From: Betaproteobacteria bacterium
Lineage (GTDB): Bacteria; Pseudomonadota; Gammaproteobacteria; Burkholderiales; Rhodocyclaceae
Direction of reading: 5' to 3'
Length of the DNA stretch: 9,359 nucleotides
Assembly (NCBI GenBank): GCA_025997045.1
Contig: BNUB01000088.1
Coordinates: 1 to 9,359, forward strand
A program made the position numbers and the translations under genes. Positions within the stretch are counted from its first letter, which is position 1. The number at the start of each line of letters is the position of its first letter. This document shows positions 1 through 5,941 of the stretch, one piece after another. Below the pieces are notes generated by a model that saw only the letters and a program-made list of their open reading frames with translations, had not been told where the DNA came from and did no database searches.

Positions 1-1683
1 ACACCCGTGCCGCCGAAGCACCGGATGCGCCCTGGGTGGCTTCGTTGGTGCCCAGTTTGCCGGAGCAGCCCGCGCTATCGCCGATGGCGTTGATGATGGC
101 TTGCATGGAGGTGGCAAATTCCTGCGGATTGTTTGCCGAGAAGAAATCGCCATGACCGTTGACCCCGGCATGGAGGAGGTCGTCGATCTGGTAGTCTTTA
201 CCATCGTGCCAGGTGAAATTCGGTGCGGAGCCGGTGGTGATGGCGTTGAAGGCGGAAGTTTTGTTGGCTTTGGCCGGATTAACGCCCAGGCCAATCGTGA
301 AGGTGGTCATGTGTTGCCACCAGGCTTGGTCGCGGGCGGTGGCGTTGGAGGGCACCTTGTTGGGCGCGGGCAGTAAATCCCTGGCCCAGTAATACCAGGC
401 CACATCCGCCAGCGTGTTGCTATAACCATCCTTGAAAGGAAGCGTACTGGTGATGGGGCCGCTCCCCGCGCTGCCATCTGCTTTCGGCGGCGGGGTAAAT
501 GTAGCGCCATCCGTGTTCGCGGTCGCGGCTGTCGTTGCTGCCGGACTCACGCCCACGTTCCAGGCACCGTCGGTCATCAAAACGGTAAAGCTCTTGCGGC
601 AGGCGGCAGAGGGTTCGGTGTCAAGCGTGCCGGGGTTTGCCGGGTCGTCTGCCCACGGCCCCAGCTTGTCGCCGCTGCCGGATCGATCGTAATACTGCCC
701 GGCGCCATCCAGTGCGTGGCGCAGCGGGGTACTGCCAGTCGGCGATGTGTCCTTGTACAACCATTGCAGAAATTGCTTTTTGCGCACAGCATCAAAAGTC
801 CGCACGCCTTCCTTGACTGTATGTACCAGCTTTCCATCTACCGTGGTTCTGTTGTAGTTGAAGGCAACGTCACTAATAGGCGTCGTTACGCCTTGATTGA
901 TGACTCCCCAGCCCACCCGGATGCTGTTATCCAGGGTGAGGAACGCGGACGCAACCCCGGCTCTGGCAACATAATTACGAGTGCGATAATAGGAATACCA
1001 GTTGGCAAAATTCTGCTTCTCAGCCGCCGAAGAGATGATATGTTTTACGCCGCTGGCGTCACGATAGTAGGCCGGTTCCCCGGTTGTCGTGACGAAATCC
1101 GGCCATGTCCCGAAGATGTCGTTGGCGGTGTAGCTGAGTTTCAGGTAGCAGCCATACATCGCGGTCAGTTTGAAGTTTGAGGACAGATCGACCCGTCTAG
1201 ATACGGTGGAATGACTATTGTGGCAATATTCACTATTGCTGTCTCTGCCTGCGATGTCGTAGCCATTAAACCAGGCGTTGGTGAAGCTGGCATTGCCCAA
1301 AGTGCCGACGGGAACGGCACCGGTGATAACAACACCCGGCGGTGCGGGGGGCGGATCGTATTTAATGTTTGGATTGTAATAAACGCGGTTGATCGTATAA
1401 TTTGTCATTTGGCTTACATCGACATTGACAATGTTATCTGGCAGGTACGCGGCGTTCATCGACCCGGAATCGTCATGGATGTAGAGCATATTCGCCGGAA
1501 CGTTCGCGCCGGCGTTGAGCGGGACATTGGGGATGGACAGATTTGCCAAGGCCGCTTCTCCGCAGGCCATGGACGCGACTATCAGCGCGTATAATAAGCG
1601 GAACTGCGGAACTGCGGAACTGCGGAACTGCGGATGCGGAACTGCGGAACTGCGGAAGAAGCCGCTGGCGATAGAGCGTTCAT
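1..1683 (-). CDS. pilY1: PilY1/PilC-type type IV pilus tip protein, 5' part, frame-shifted at an 8-bp repeat (phase OFF)
   Basis: This is the N-terminal half of a PilY1-like protein; the 3' end lies outside the window. PilY1/PilC proteins are exported, act at the type IV pilus tip in adhesion, and promote pilus assembly. One frame is open without stops from about 1684 to 1. It shows a hydrophobic stretch (LLYALIVASMACGEAALA) followed by mature sequence, then a von Willebrand A domain. The MIDAS motif DDSGS is at 1474-1460, a TGSTPL segment near 740-723, and MTDG at 577-566. The only good start, ATG at 1683 with AAAGGAG nine bases upstream, is in a different frame: it reads 33 codons through an 8-bp repeat and stops at TGA 1584-1582. 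An in-frame TAA at 1687-1685 closes the main frame upstream. The first in-frame ATG (1570) would give no signal peptide. Removing one repeat unit joins the two frames and gives a 44-residue signal peptide ending ALA. The gene stands alone here, with no minor pilin gene in front of it. The family call is firm; the OFF state assumes the sequence is correct. Confidence 0.85.
1598..1657. repeat. 8-bp tandem repeat (GCGGAACT)n inside the pilY1 signal-peptide codons
   Basis: Four perfect units (1598-1629), a 6-bp degenerate unit GCGGAT (1630-1635), two perfect units (1636-1651) and a 6-base partial unit (1652-1657). Because 8 is not a multiple of 3, each gain or loss of a unit shifts the downstream frame. 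Read on the minus strand, the unit has no stop in any frame and encodes the same octapeptide cycle SSAVPQFR in all three. The interruption splits the array and should limit slippage mostly to the four-unit tract. Confidence 0.95.
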
Positions 1684-1692
1684 TTTATACTA

Positions 1693-1699
1693 CTCCTTT
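1693..1699 (-). promoter_or_regulatory. Ribosome binding site of pilY1
   Basis: AAAGGAG on the minus strand, nine bases before the ATG at 1683. It fixes that ATG as the intended start, even though its frame currently terminates after 33 codons. Confidence 0.75.
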
Positions 1700-1732
1700 A
1701 CAGTGAGTCAAGACAAAGAAATGACAATGAAC

Positions 1733-1764
1733 ATTGTATACCATGAAAACTTCATTTATGTCAA
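1733..1764 (-). promoter_or_regulatory. Probable sigma70 promoter of pilY1
   Basis: On the minus strand a perfect TTGACA (1764-1759) is followed after 18 bases by TATACAAT (1740-1733). The -10 can be read as TATACA with 18-bp spacing or as TACAAT with 20-bp spacing. It lies about 50 bases upstream of the ATG and downstream of fitB, so pilY1 probably has its own promoter. A second pair, TTGACT and TATAAA, overlaps the ribosome binding site and start codon and is less likely. Confidence 0.5.
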
Positions 1765-1847
1765 GCTGAACAAGACGAGCGTGTCACGAGCTTTGAATCT
1801 GTCCGGAGTTGTAGCAACCGAACTGCCCGGTCGTCATGGCCAGTGGC

Positions 1848-2276
1848 TCAATGCGCCATCCGGTTCCACGGATTGATAACCGTCAAACCGGCGGCGTTGA
1901 ACGGCGAGACATCCCGTGTCGCAACCGAGAATCCTTTTGTCACCGCGACAGCAGCGATATAGCCGTCTTCCGGAGCAATGACCTGTCCGGCGGCACGGGC
2001 GCGAGACCGCAGTGTCGCATAGGCCCGCGATGCCTCGGCATCAAACGGCAGAATGCGGCCTGAAAACAATGGCAACAAGCGTTCTTCAAGCCTGGAATGC
2101 AGCGTGTTCCGCCGCTTTCCATCGGGCAGTATGGCGATGCCGAAGCGCAGTTCTGCGAGGCAGATGGTTGAAAGGTACAGCGTTTCAATATCCTGCGCGT
2201 CCAGCCATGCAAGCACGTTCGGATCACCGACTGTTTTCATCGGTTCGGAAATGACATTGGTGTCGAGCAGGATCAT
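1848..2276 (-). CDS. fitB: FitB/VapC-type PIN-domain ribonuclease toxin
   Basis: This 142-residue protein is a full-length PIN-domain toxin of a type II toxin-antitoxin pair. Toxins of this family are metal-dependent RNases neutralised by the partner antitoxin. The four acidic active-site positions are present: D5 in LLDTN, E42 in AELRFG, D104 in PEDGYIAA and D122 in ATRD. The C-terminal AAGLTVINPW is typical of FitB-like PIN proteins. The start codon overlaps the fitA stop by one base (TAATG at 2278-2274), so translation is probably coupled. Length and motifs are complete, so the toxin looks intact. Its RNA target cannot be told from the sequence. Confidence 0.92.
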   Translation of the reverse strand: MILLDTNVISEPMKTVGDPNVLAWLDAQDIETLYLSTICLAELRFGIAILPDGKRRNTLHSRLEERLLPLFSGRILPFDAEASRAYATLRSRARAAGQVIAPEDGYIAAVAVTKGFSVATRDVSPFNAAGLTVINPWNRMAH

Positions 2277-2515
2277 TATTCAAAACTCACGGGTTCGCGG
2301 GGCGTCCTGTCCCGCTCGATCTCAAGATCGACGCCACCGACCTCGCGCCCGATCTCAGCCAACAGAGAACCGAGTTTGACCCGACCTTCGGGCCGAACGG
2401 CGGCATCGAGAATTGCCCGGATTTCCGCCTCCGCGCTGCGCCCATGAATGGCAGCGCGTACGCGCAAGGCTCTGTGCGTTTCATCAAGCAGGTTACGAAC
2501 GGTAACGGATGCCAT
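2276..2515 (-). CDS. fitA: FitA-type ribbon-helix-helix antitoxin
   Basis: This 79-residue protein begins MASVTVRNL and continues with HRALRVRAAIHGRSAEAEIRAIL, the ribbon-helix-helix DNA-binding region of FitA-like antitoxins. The acidic C-terminal tail (from about residue 50) is where such antitoxins wrap their toxin. The family binds its toxin and autorepresses the operon as a toxin-antitoxin complex. The ATG at 2515 is preferred over a GTG at 2524, because AGGGAG at 2529-2524 is well spaced for the ATG but overlaps the GTG. It is cotranscribed with fitB, with a one-base overlap. A palindrome over the promoter just upstream fits autoregulation. Confidence 0.9.
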   Translation of the reverse strand: MASVTVRNLLDETHRALRVRAAIHGRSAEAEIRAILDAAVRPEGRVKLGSLLAEIGREVGGVDLEIERDRTPREPVSFE

Positions 2516-2523
2516 TGCTTTCA

Positions 2524-2529
2524 CTCCCT
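2524..2529 (-). promoter_or_regulatory. Ribosome binding site of fitA
   Basis: AGGGAG on the minus strand, eight bases before the ATG at 2515. It decides the start in favour of that ATG over the GTG at 2524-2522. Confidence 0.7.
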
Positions 2530-2533
2530 GTCA

Positions 2534-2559
2534 ATAATAGCAATGATTGCATTATAGCA
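2534..2559 (-). promoter_or_regulatory. fitAB promoter (extended -10) with overlapping palindromic operator
   Basis: On the minus strand TGCTATAAT (2559-2551) is an extended -10 with a perfect TATAAT; no good -35 is visible. It overlaps a near-perfect inverted repeat at 2555-2534, with arms ATAATGCAAT and ATTGCTATTAT around one central base (one extra T in the second arm). The core GCAATCATTGC is a perfect palindrome. A palindrome on the -10 is the expected binding place for a FitAB complex, but binding is inferred. A second inverted pair, ATAGC/GCTAT, lies just upstream (2569-2554). Confidence 0.6.
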
Positions 2560-2858
2560 TGGGTGCTATCATGCTGGTGTCACTGCCGATGGGCAAGCGC
2601 CGGAACAACCTGCATGAGTACTTGGAAAAGCGCGTGCTGCCCTCGTTCGTTGGCCGTGTGCTGCCGTTCGACCTGGCTTGCACGAGCGCCTATGCCCAGG
2701 TGTTGGCGACGGCCCGCAAGGCCGGCAGCGGCATCGAAACGGCCGATGCCTGCATTGCCGCCGTTGCTTTCGCCAACGGATTTACTGTTGCCACACGCGA
2801 CACAAGCCCCTTTCAGGCCGCCGGCCTGACCGTTATCAATCCCTGGGAAGACGTATAG
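2559..2858 (+). pseudogene. Remnant of a second FitB-like PIN toxin, N-terminus missing
   Basis: From about 2583 to the TAG at 2858 the plus strand encodes the C-terminal two thirds of a FitB-like protein. It aligns with residues about 50 to 137 of the neighbouring FitB (MGKRRNNLHEYLEKRVLP versus DGKRRNTLHSRLEERLLP; both end AAGLTVINPW). D67 and D85, counted from a TTG at 2547, match the last two active-site acids. The first two (D5 and E42 of FitB) are missing along with the whole N-terminus. No antitoxin gene precedes it; instead homology stops where the opposing fitAB promoter begins. No ribosome binding site is visible. It is probably debris of another fitAB locus, unlikely to have RNase activity. 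It is clearly diverged from the intact copy, so it is not a recent duplicate. Confidence 0.75.
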
Positions 2859-2883
2859 GGGCGGGGCACCCCGTTCTACACTT

Positions 2884-4209
2884 TTACGAGCGCATCAAAT
2901 CTTCAATCCCGTCGATCTCACGCGGCACGCCTCCGGTCAGGTATTCGCAGCCATCAGCCGTGACCAGCGCGTCATCTTCGACGCGAATGCCGATGTTCCA
3001 GAACGCTTCCGGGACATCGTCGGCGGGGCGGATGTAGCAGCCGGGCTCGACGGTGAGCGTCATGCCCGGTACGAAGGGACGCCATTCGCCCTTCAGCTTG
3101 TATTGGCCCACGTCGTGCACGTCCATGCCCAGCCAGTGGCCGGTGCGGTGCATGTAGAAGCGGCGGTAGCTGTCGGATTCGATGACGCCATCGACACTGC
3201 CTTGCAGAAGACCGAGGTCGACGAAGCCACGGGCGAGCACGGCGACGGCGGCGTCGTGCGGGGCATTCCAGCTTGCGCCGGGACGGATTGCGCCGCGGGC
3301 GGCATGGTTGGCGGCGAGCACAATCTGGTAGAGGTCGCGCTGCGGGCCGCTGAAGCGGCCATTGACCGGGAAGGTGCGGGTGATGTCGGCGGCATAGCCG
3401 TCGAGTTCGCAACCGGCATCGATCAACAACAGTTCGCCATCATTCATGCGACAGTCGTTATCGACGTAGTGCAGCACGCAGGCGTTGGCGCCGCTGGCGA
3501 CGATGGACGGGTAGGCGACGTACTGGCTGCCTGCGGCACGAAAGTGGTGGAGCAATTCGGCTTCGATCTCGTATTCGTGCCGCCCGGGGCGGGTGGTGCG
3601 CATGGCCTGGCAATGTGCGGCGGCGGTGATTTGCGCGGCGCGGCGCATGAGAGCAAGCTCGCTGTCGTCCTTGATCAGGCGCATTTCGTCGAGCACGCCG
3701 GTGATGTCATGCAGGGTGGCGGGCGCGCTCGTGCTGCCTGCGTTGCCCGTGCGTGCGAGGGTGCGGGTGGCTTTGAGCGCGGCGACGATGCGCTTGTCCC
3801 AGGCGGGATCAATGCCGATGCCGGTCCATAGCGCCGGTTCATCGGCGAGCAGTTCGGGCAGGCGCTGTTCGAGCTCGTCTATCGTCCACGCTTCGTCGAA
3901 AACGAAACGTTCGGCGGCGAGCGCCGGGCCGCAGCGGTAGCCGGTCCAGATTTCCTGTTCGGCATTTTTTGCCCGACAAAACAGCAGGTGACGCGGGCTG
4001 TCCCCGGCGACCAGCACCAGCACGGCTTCGGGTTCGCGGAAACCGGTGAGATACCAGAAATAGCTGTCGGGACGGTAGGCGTAGGTGGTGCCGTTGTTGC
4101 GCTCGCGCTCGGGCGCGGTAGGGATGATCGCTACGCCGCCGCCATGGGCCTGCAGGTGAGCAAGGACGCGCTCGCGGCGGGCGTGGAAAGGTGTGGGGTC
4201 TAATATCAT
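2884..4209 (-). CDS. pepP: Xaa-Pro aminopeptidase (aminopeptidase P, M24B)
   Basis: Aminopeptidase P removes an N-terminal residue that precedes proline, a cytosolic peptide-turnover step using two metal ions. Counting from the in-frame GTG at 4218 (444 residues), an AMP_N domain occupies about residues 5-140 (SYFWYLTGFREPEAVL) and the pita-bread peptidase domain about 175-440. All five metal ligands are visible: D267 in LIDAGCE, D278 in YAADITRTFP, H361 in HRTGHWLG, E391 in VEPGCY and E414 in IRVEDDALV. The length matches the 441 residues of Escherichia coli PepP if translation begins at the ATG at 4209. AGGTGA (4220-4215) lies five bases before that ATG, which makes it the better start. The GTG at 4218 directly follows the TAG of the preceding gene in the same frame. 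No PepP neighbours such as ubiH are in view; the upstream context is a duplicated accessory gene. Confidence 0.95.
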   Translation of the reverse strand: MILDPTPFHARRERVLAHLQAHGGGVAIIPTAPERERNNGTTYAYRPDSYFWYLTGFREPEAVLVLVAGDSPRHLLFCRAKNAEQEIWTGYRCGPALAAERFVFDEAWTIDELEQRLPELLADEPALWTGIGIDPAWDKRIVAALKATRTLARTGNAGSTSAPATLHDITGVLDEMRLIKDDSELALMRRAAQITAAAHCQAMRTTRPGRHEYEIEAELLHHFRAAGSQYVAYPSIVASGANACVLHYVDNDCRMNDGELLLIDAGCELDGYAADITRTFPVNGRFSGPQRDLYQIVLAANHAARGAIRPGASWNAPHDAAVAVLARGFVDLGLLQGSVDGVIESDSYRRFYMHRTGHWLGMDVHDVGQYKLKGEWRPFVPGMTLTVEPGCYIRPADDVPEAFWNIGIRVEDDALVTADGCEYLTGGVPREIDGIEDLMRS

Positions 4210-4214
4210 GTCTG

Positions 4215-4220
4215 TCACCT
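4215..4220 (-). promoter_or_regulatory. Ribosome binding site of pepP, inside the duplication-edge motif
   Basis: AGGTGA on the minus strand, five bases before the ATG at 4209. It is part of AGGTGACAGAC, the 11-mer found at all three edges of the tandem duplication, and it overlaps the TAG stop of the preceding ATPase gene. Confidence 0.55.
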
Positions 4221-5769
4221 ATTTTCCCGCTTCCACCTCAAACCCCACCACATTCCGCCCCTTCTTGCTGAACTCTACTCCGATCAAGTGAATAGGCTGA
4301 TTGAGCACACGGTATTTGTCGGCGTATTTCTTCTCCTTGATTTGCGATAAGGCTTTGCCTTCGGCGGCTTCTTCCACCACCTTGAACTCAAAGAGGTATA
4401 CCTGCCCATTGAACTTAATCGCCATGTCCAGCTTGCCCTGATTGCTCACATCTTCCGGAATAATCTCTAATCCAAGCGCCGCAAAGCTGGCGTAAAACAC
4501 GCTGGCGTAATAGCCCTCGAACTGGTCAATGTTGTTTTTGCGAAACCAGTCATGCGGAATGCTGGCATAGAGGGAGAAGAAGATTTCCTGAATCCGCGCA
4601 AAATCATTGATTTCCAGTGCTTCATAGAGGGCAAAACTGCTCTGCACCGCCTTTTGCGGGTTCGTCACCCAACGTCCCAGAATATTGCCGGTCAATGCGC
4701 CCCGGACTTCACGATTGGGATAGCCAAGCGTAAACATGATGTTGCCACCCAGATTCTTCTCACGGGCAATGGTCAGATAGCCGGACTGGAACATCAGGGC
4801 CTCGGTGGAAATATCACCCACCTCAAAGGCGGAAATCAGTGCAGAAGAGCTTTCTGTTTTCAGGAGTGCTGGCAAGTAGACCTGTCGTTCAGTGAGCATG
4901 TCCACCAAAAAAGTGGGCGTGCCGGTCTCAAACCAGAAGGAACGGAATTCACGTTCCTTGAACAGGAGTAACAGGTCAAAGGGGTTATAGACTGCATCGC
5001 CGCGCCAGTTGTAGCCGTTATACCAATGACGAATTTCGTCCCGATCCAAGCCCACAAGTTCAGGCGCGAAAACGCTATCCACATCTGCATCCGTGTAGCC
5101 GCAGATGCTGGAAAATTCGGGCGACAAGGTAATATCCGCAAGATTATTAAGACCGGAAAAAATATTGACCTTGCTGAATTTGGAGACGCCTGTCAAAAAG
5201 GCAAACTTGATATGTGCGTCCTGATCCTTAATGACCGAATAAAGATCGCGCAATCCGTCACGCATTTCACGCGCCAGGTCAGGCTTGGTGAGATTATCCA
5301 GAATGGGTTTGTCGTATTCATCGACCAGCACCACGACACGCTGACCGAATTTGGCTTCAGCTTGCAGGATCAACTGCGAGAATTGACCGGCGATGCTGGC
5401 ATCATCCAGCGTCAATTCCAAACGCAGCGCGTTAGCCTTGAGAATTTCACGGATGCGCTCCGCCAACGCCACGCCTTGGCCGCTGGAAATCCCTGCCCCA
5501 AAGCTGATGCGAATCACCGGATATTTGCTGTTCCAGTCCCATTTATCATGACAATACAAGCCCCGAAACAGCGGCTCGTTGCCCGCGAAGAGTTCCGCCA
5601 GCGTGTCCAGAAACAGGCTCTTGCCGAAACGACGGGGACGGGAGAGGAAATAGGCGGTTCCCTCCTCAATCATCTTTAAGGCAAAGGCGGTTTTGTCGAC
5701 GTAGTAATAGTTGTCTTCGCGGATTTTGGCGAAGGTCTGGATGCCGATGGGAAGTTTTTTGCGGGTCAT
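4219..5769 (-). CDS. AAA-like ATPase / PD-(D/E)XK domain protein, copy A (PF09820 + PF08011 type)
   Basis: A 516-residue protein of the widespread family with an N-terminal AAA-ATPase-like domain and a C-terminal PD-(D/E)XK nuclease-fold domain. Its cellular role is not established. Visible are a Walker A variant RPRRFGKS (44-51), a Walker B VVVLVDEYDKPI (145-156), the conserved KFSKVNIFSGLNNL (197-210), and a C-terminal nuclease-like motif with D448 and E461-F-K463 in YLFEFKVVE. Both catalytic centres look intact. The ribosome binding site is weak (CAGG, 10-14 bases before the ATG). The stop codon directly abuts pepP. It is the downstream member of a tandem pair. Against copy B I find two differences over residues 274-516 and one over 1-90, but residues 91-140 are almost unrelated, so the gene is a mosaic. 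A role in defence or mobile-element biology is possible, but the sequence does not decide it. Confidence 0.88.
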   Translation of the reverse strand: MTRKKLPIGIQTFAKIREDNYYYVDKTAFALKMIEEGTAYFLSRPRRFGKSLFLDTLAELFAGNEPLFRGLYCHDKWDWNSKYPVIRISFGAGISSGQGVALAERIREILKANALRLELTLDDASIAGQFSQLILQAEAKFGQRVVVLVDEYDKPILDNLTKPDLAREMRDGLRDLYSVIKDQDAHIKFAFLTGVSKFSKVNIFSGLNNLADITLSPEFSSICGYTDADVDSVFAPELVGLDRDEIRHWYNGYNWRGDAVYNPFDLLLLFKEREFRSFWFETGTPTFLVDMLTERQVYLPALLKTESSSALISAFEVGDISTEALMFQSGYLTIAREKNLGGNIMFTLGYPNREVRGALTGNILGRWVTNPQKAVQSSFALYEALEINDFARIQEIFFSLYASIPHDWFRKNNIDQFEGYYASVFYASFAALGLEIIPEDVSNQGKLDMAIKFNGQVYLFEFKVVEEAAEGKALSQIKEKKYADKYRVLNQPIHLIGVEFSKKGRNVVGFEVEAGK

Positions 5770-5798
5770 GGCGCGTCTGCCTGGAAAATCATATGAGC

Positions 5799-5816
5799 AT
5801 TATAGCGCGGGGCGCT
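5799..5816 (-). promoter_or_regulatory. Candidate promoter -10 and palindrome upstream of ATPase copy A
   Basis: A perfect TATAAT (5804-5799) lies about 30 bases before the ATG and is abutted upstream by the palindrome AGCGCCCCGCGCT (5816-5804). No convincing -35 is present, so an activator or a fortuitous match is possible. The same arrangement is repeated before copy B. Confidence 0.35.
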
Positions 5817-5823
5817 GCCATCG

Positions 5824-5940
5824 CTACCTTTGACTCCGAAAATCGTGATCTGAACCCTTAAATATGGCCGTCAGGCACCCGATGACCATGATGACCGGAA
5901 GCCAGAAAATTTGTGACCGTGTAAAATCGCGGTCTGTCAC
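5824..5940 (-). pseudogene. Truncated copy of the small hydrophobic ORF between the ATPase copies
   Basis: This is the duplicated counterpart of the ORF at 7543-7728. It has lost 59 bp between two CAGAAAA repeats, which removes the first hydrophobic segment. By chance of the junction, a GTG immediately after the stop codon of ATPase copy B opens a 38-codon frame that recovers the original C-terminal half (FWLPVIMVIGCLTAIF then KGSDHDFRSQR) and its stop. It may be translated by coupling, but only the second hydrophobic segment remains. It is most simply a decayed copy. Confidence 0.55.
5839..5852 (-). repeat. CAGATCACGATTTT motif copy
   Basis: One-base variant of CAGACCACGATTTT, at the 3' end of the truncated small ORF in unit A. 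Confidence 0.6.
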
Positions 5941-5941
5941 C
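5923..5941 (-). repeat. GGTGACAGACCGCGATTTT motif copy at the duplication junction
   Basis: Lies at the join between units A and B. Its left part is the end of ATPase copy B (the G of the TAG stop onward) and its right part matches the 5' region of the small hydrophobic ORF. It differs by one base from the copy at 7701-7719. Confidence 0.7.

Larger units (their letters stand above)
4211..5932. repeat. Tandem duplication unit A (ATPase copy A plus upstream region)
   Basis: This 1722-bp unit aligns with 5933-7710 at an offset of 1722. Its left edge is TCTGTCACCT (plus strand), inside the pepP leader. The ends are near-identical to unit B (about 4211-4950 and 5500-5932). The centre is patchy, with about 5350-5499 strongly diverged. 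It lacks the 59 bp present in unit B. Confidence 0.9.

Noticed and set aside
101..1594. Plus-strand open frames over the pilY1 region
   Set aside because: They are antisense shadows; the minus frame has the VWA motifs and a coherent protein sequence, while the plus frames show no family resemblance.
1598..1657. Short CRISPR-like or other array
   Set aside because: Units are 8 bp with no spacers; it is a simple tandem repeat.
1682..1718. TTGACT ... TATAAA as the pilY1 promoter
   Set aside because: The -10 overlaps the ribosome binding site and start codon, so transcripts would lack the start; the TTGACA promoter at 1764-1733 is better.
2858..2873. GC-rich hairpin (GGGG/CCCC) between the convergent PIN remnant and pepP as a bidirectional terminator
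   Set aside because: The stem is only 4-5 bp and neither strand has a proper T-run after it; likely just GC-rich sequence.
3103..3831. Long plus-strand frame of 242 codons
   Set aside because: It lies antisense to pepP, whose metal ligands and length are fully consistent; a high-GC shadow.
5026..5679. Plus-strand frame of 217 codons opposite ATPase copy A
   Set aside because: Antisense shadow of a well-conserved domain protein; the matching stretch in copy B is broken up into shorter frames.
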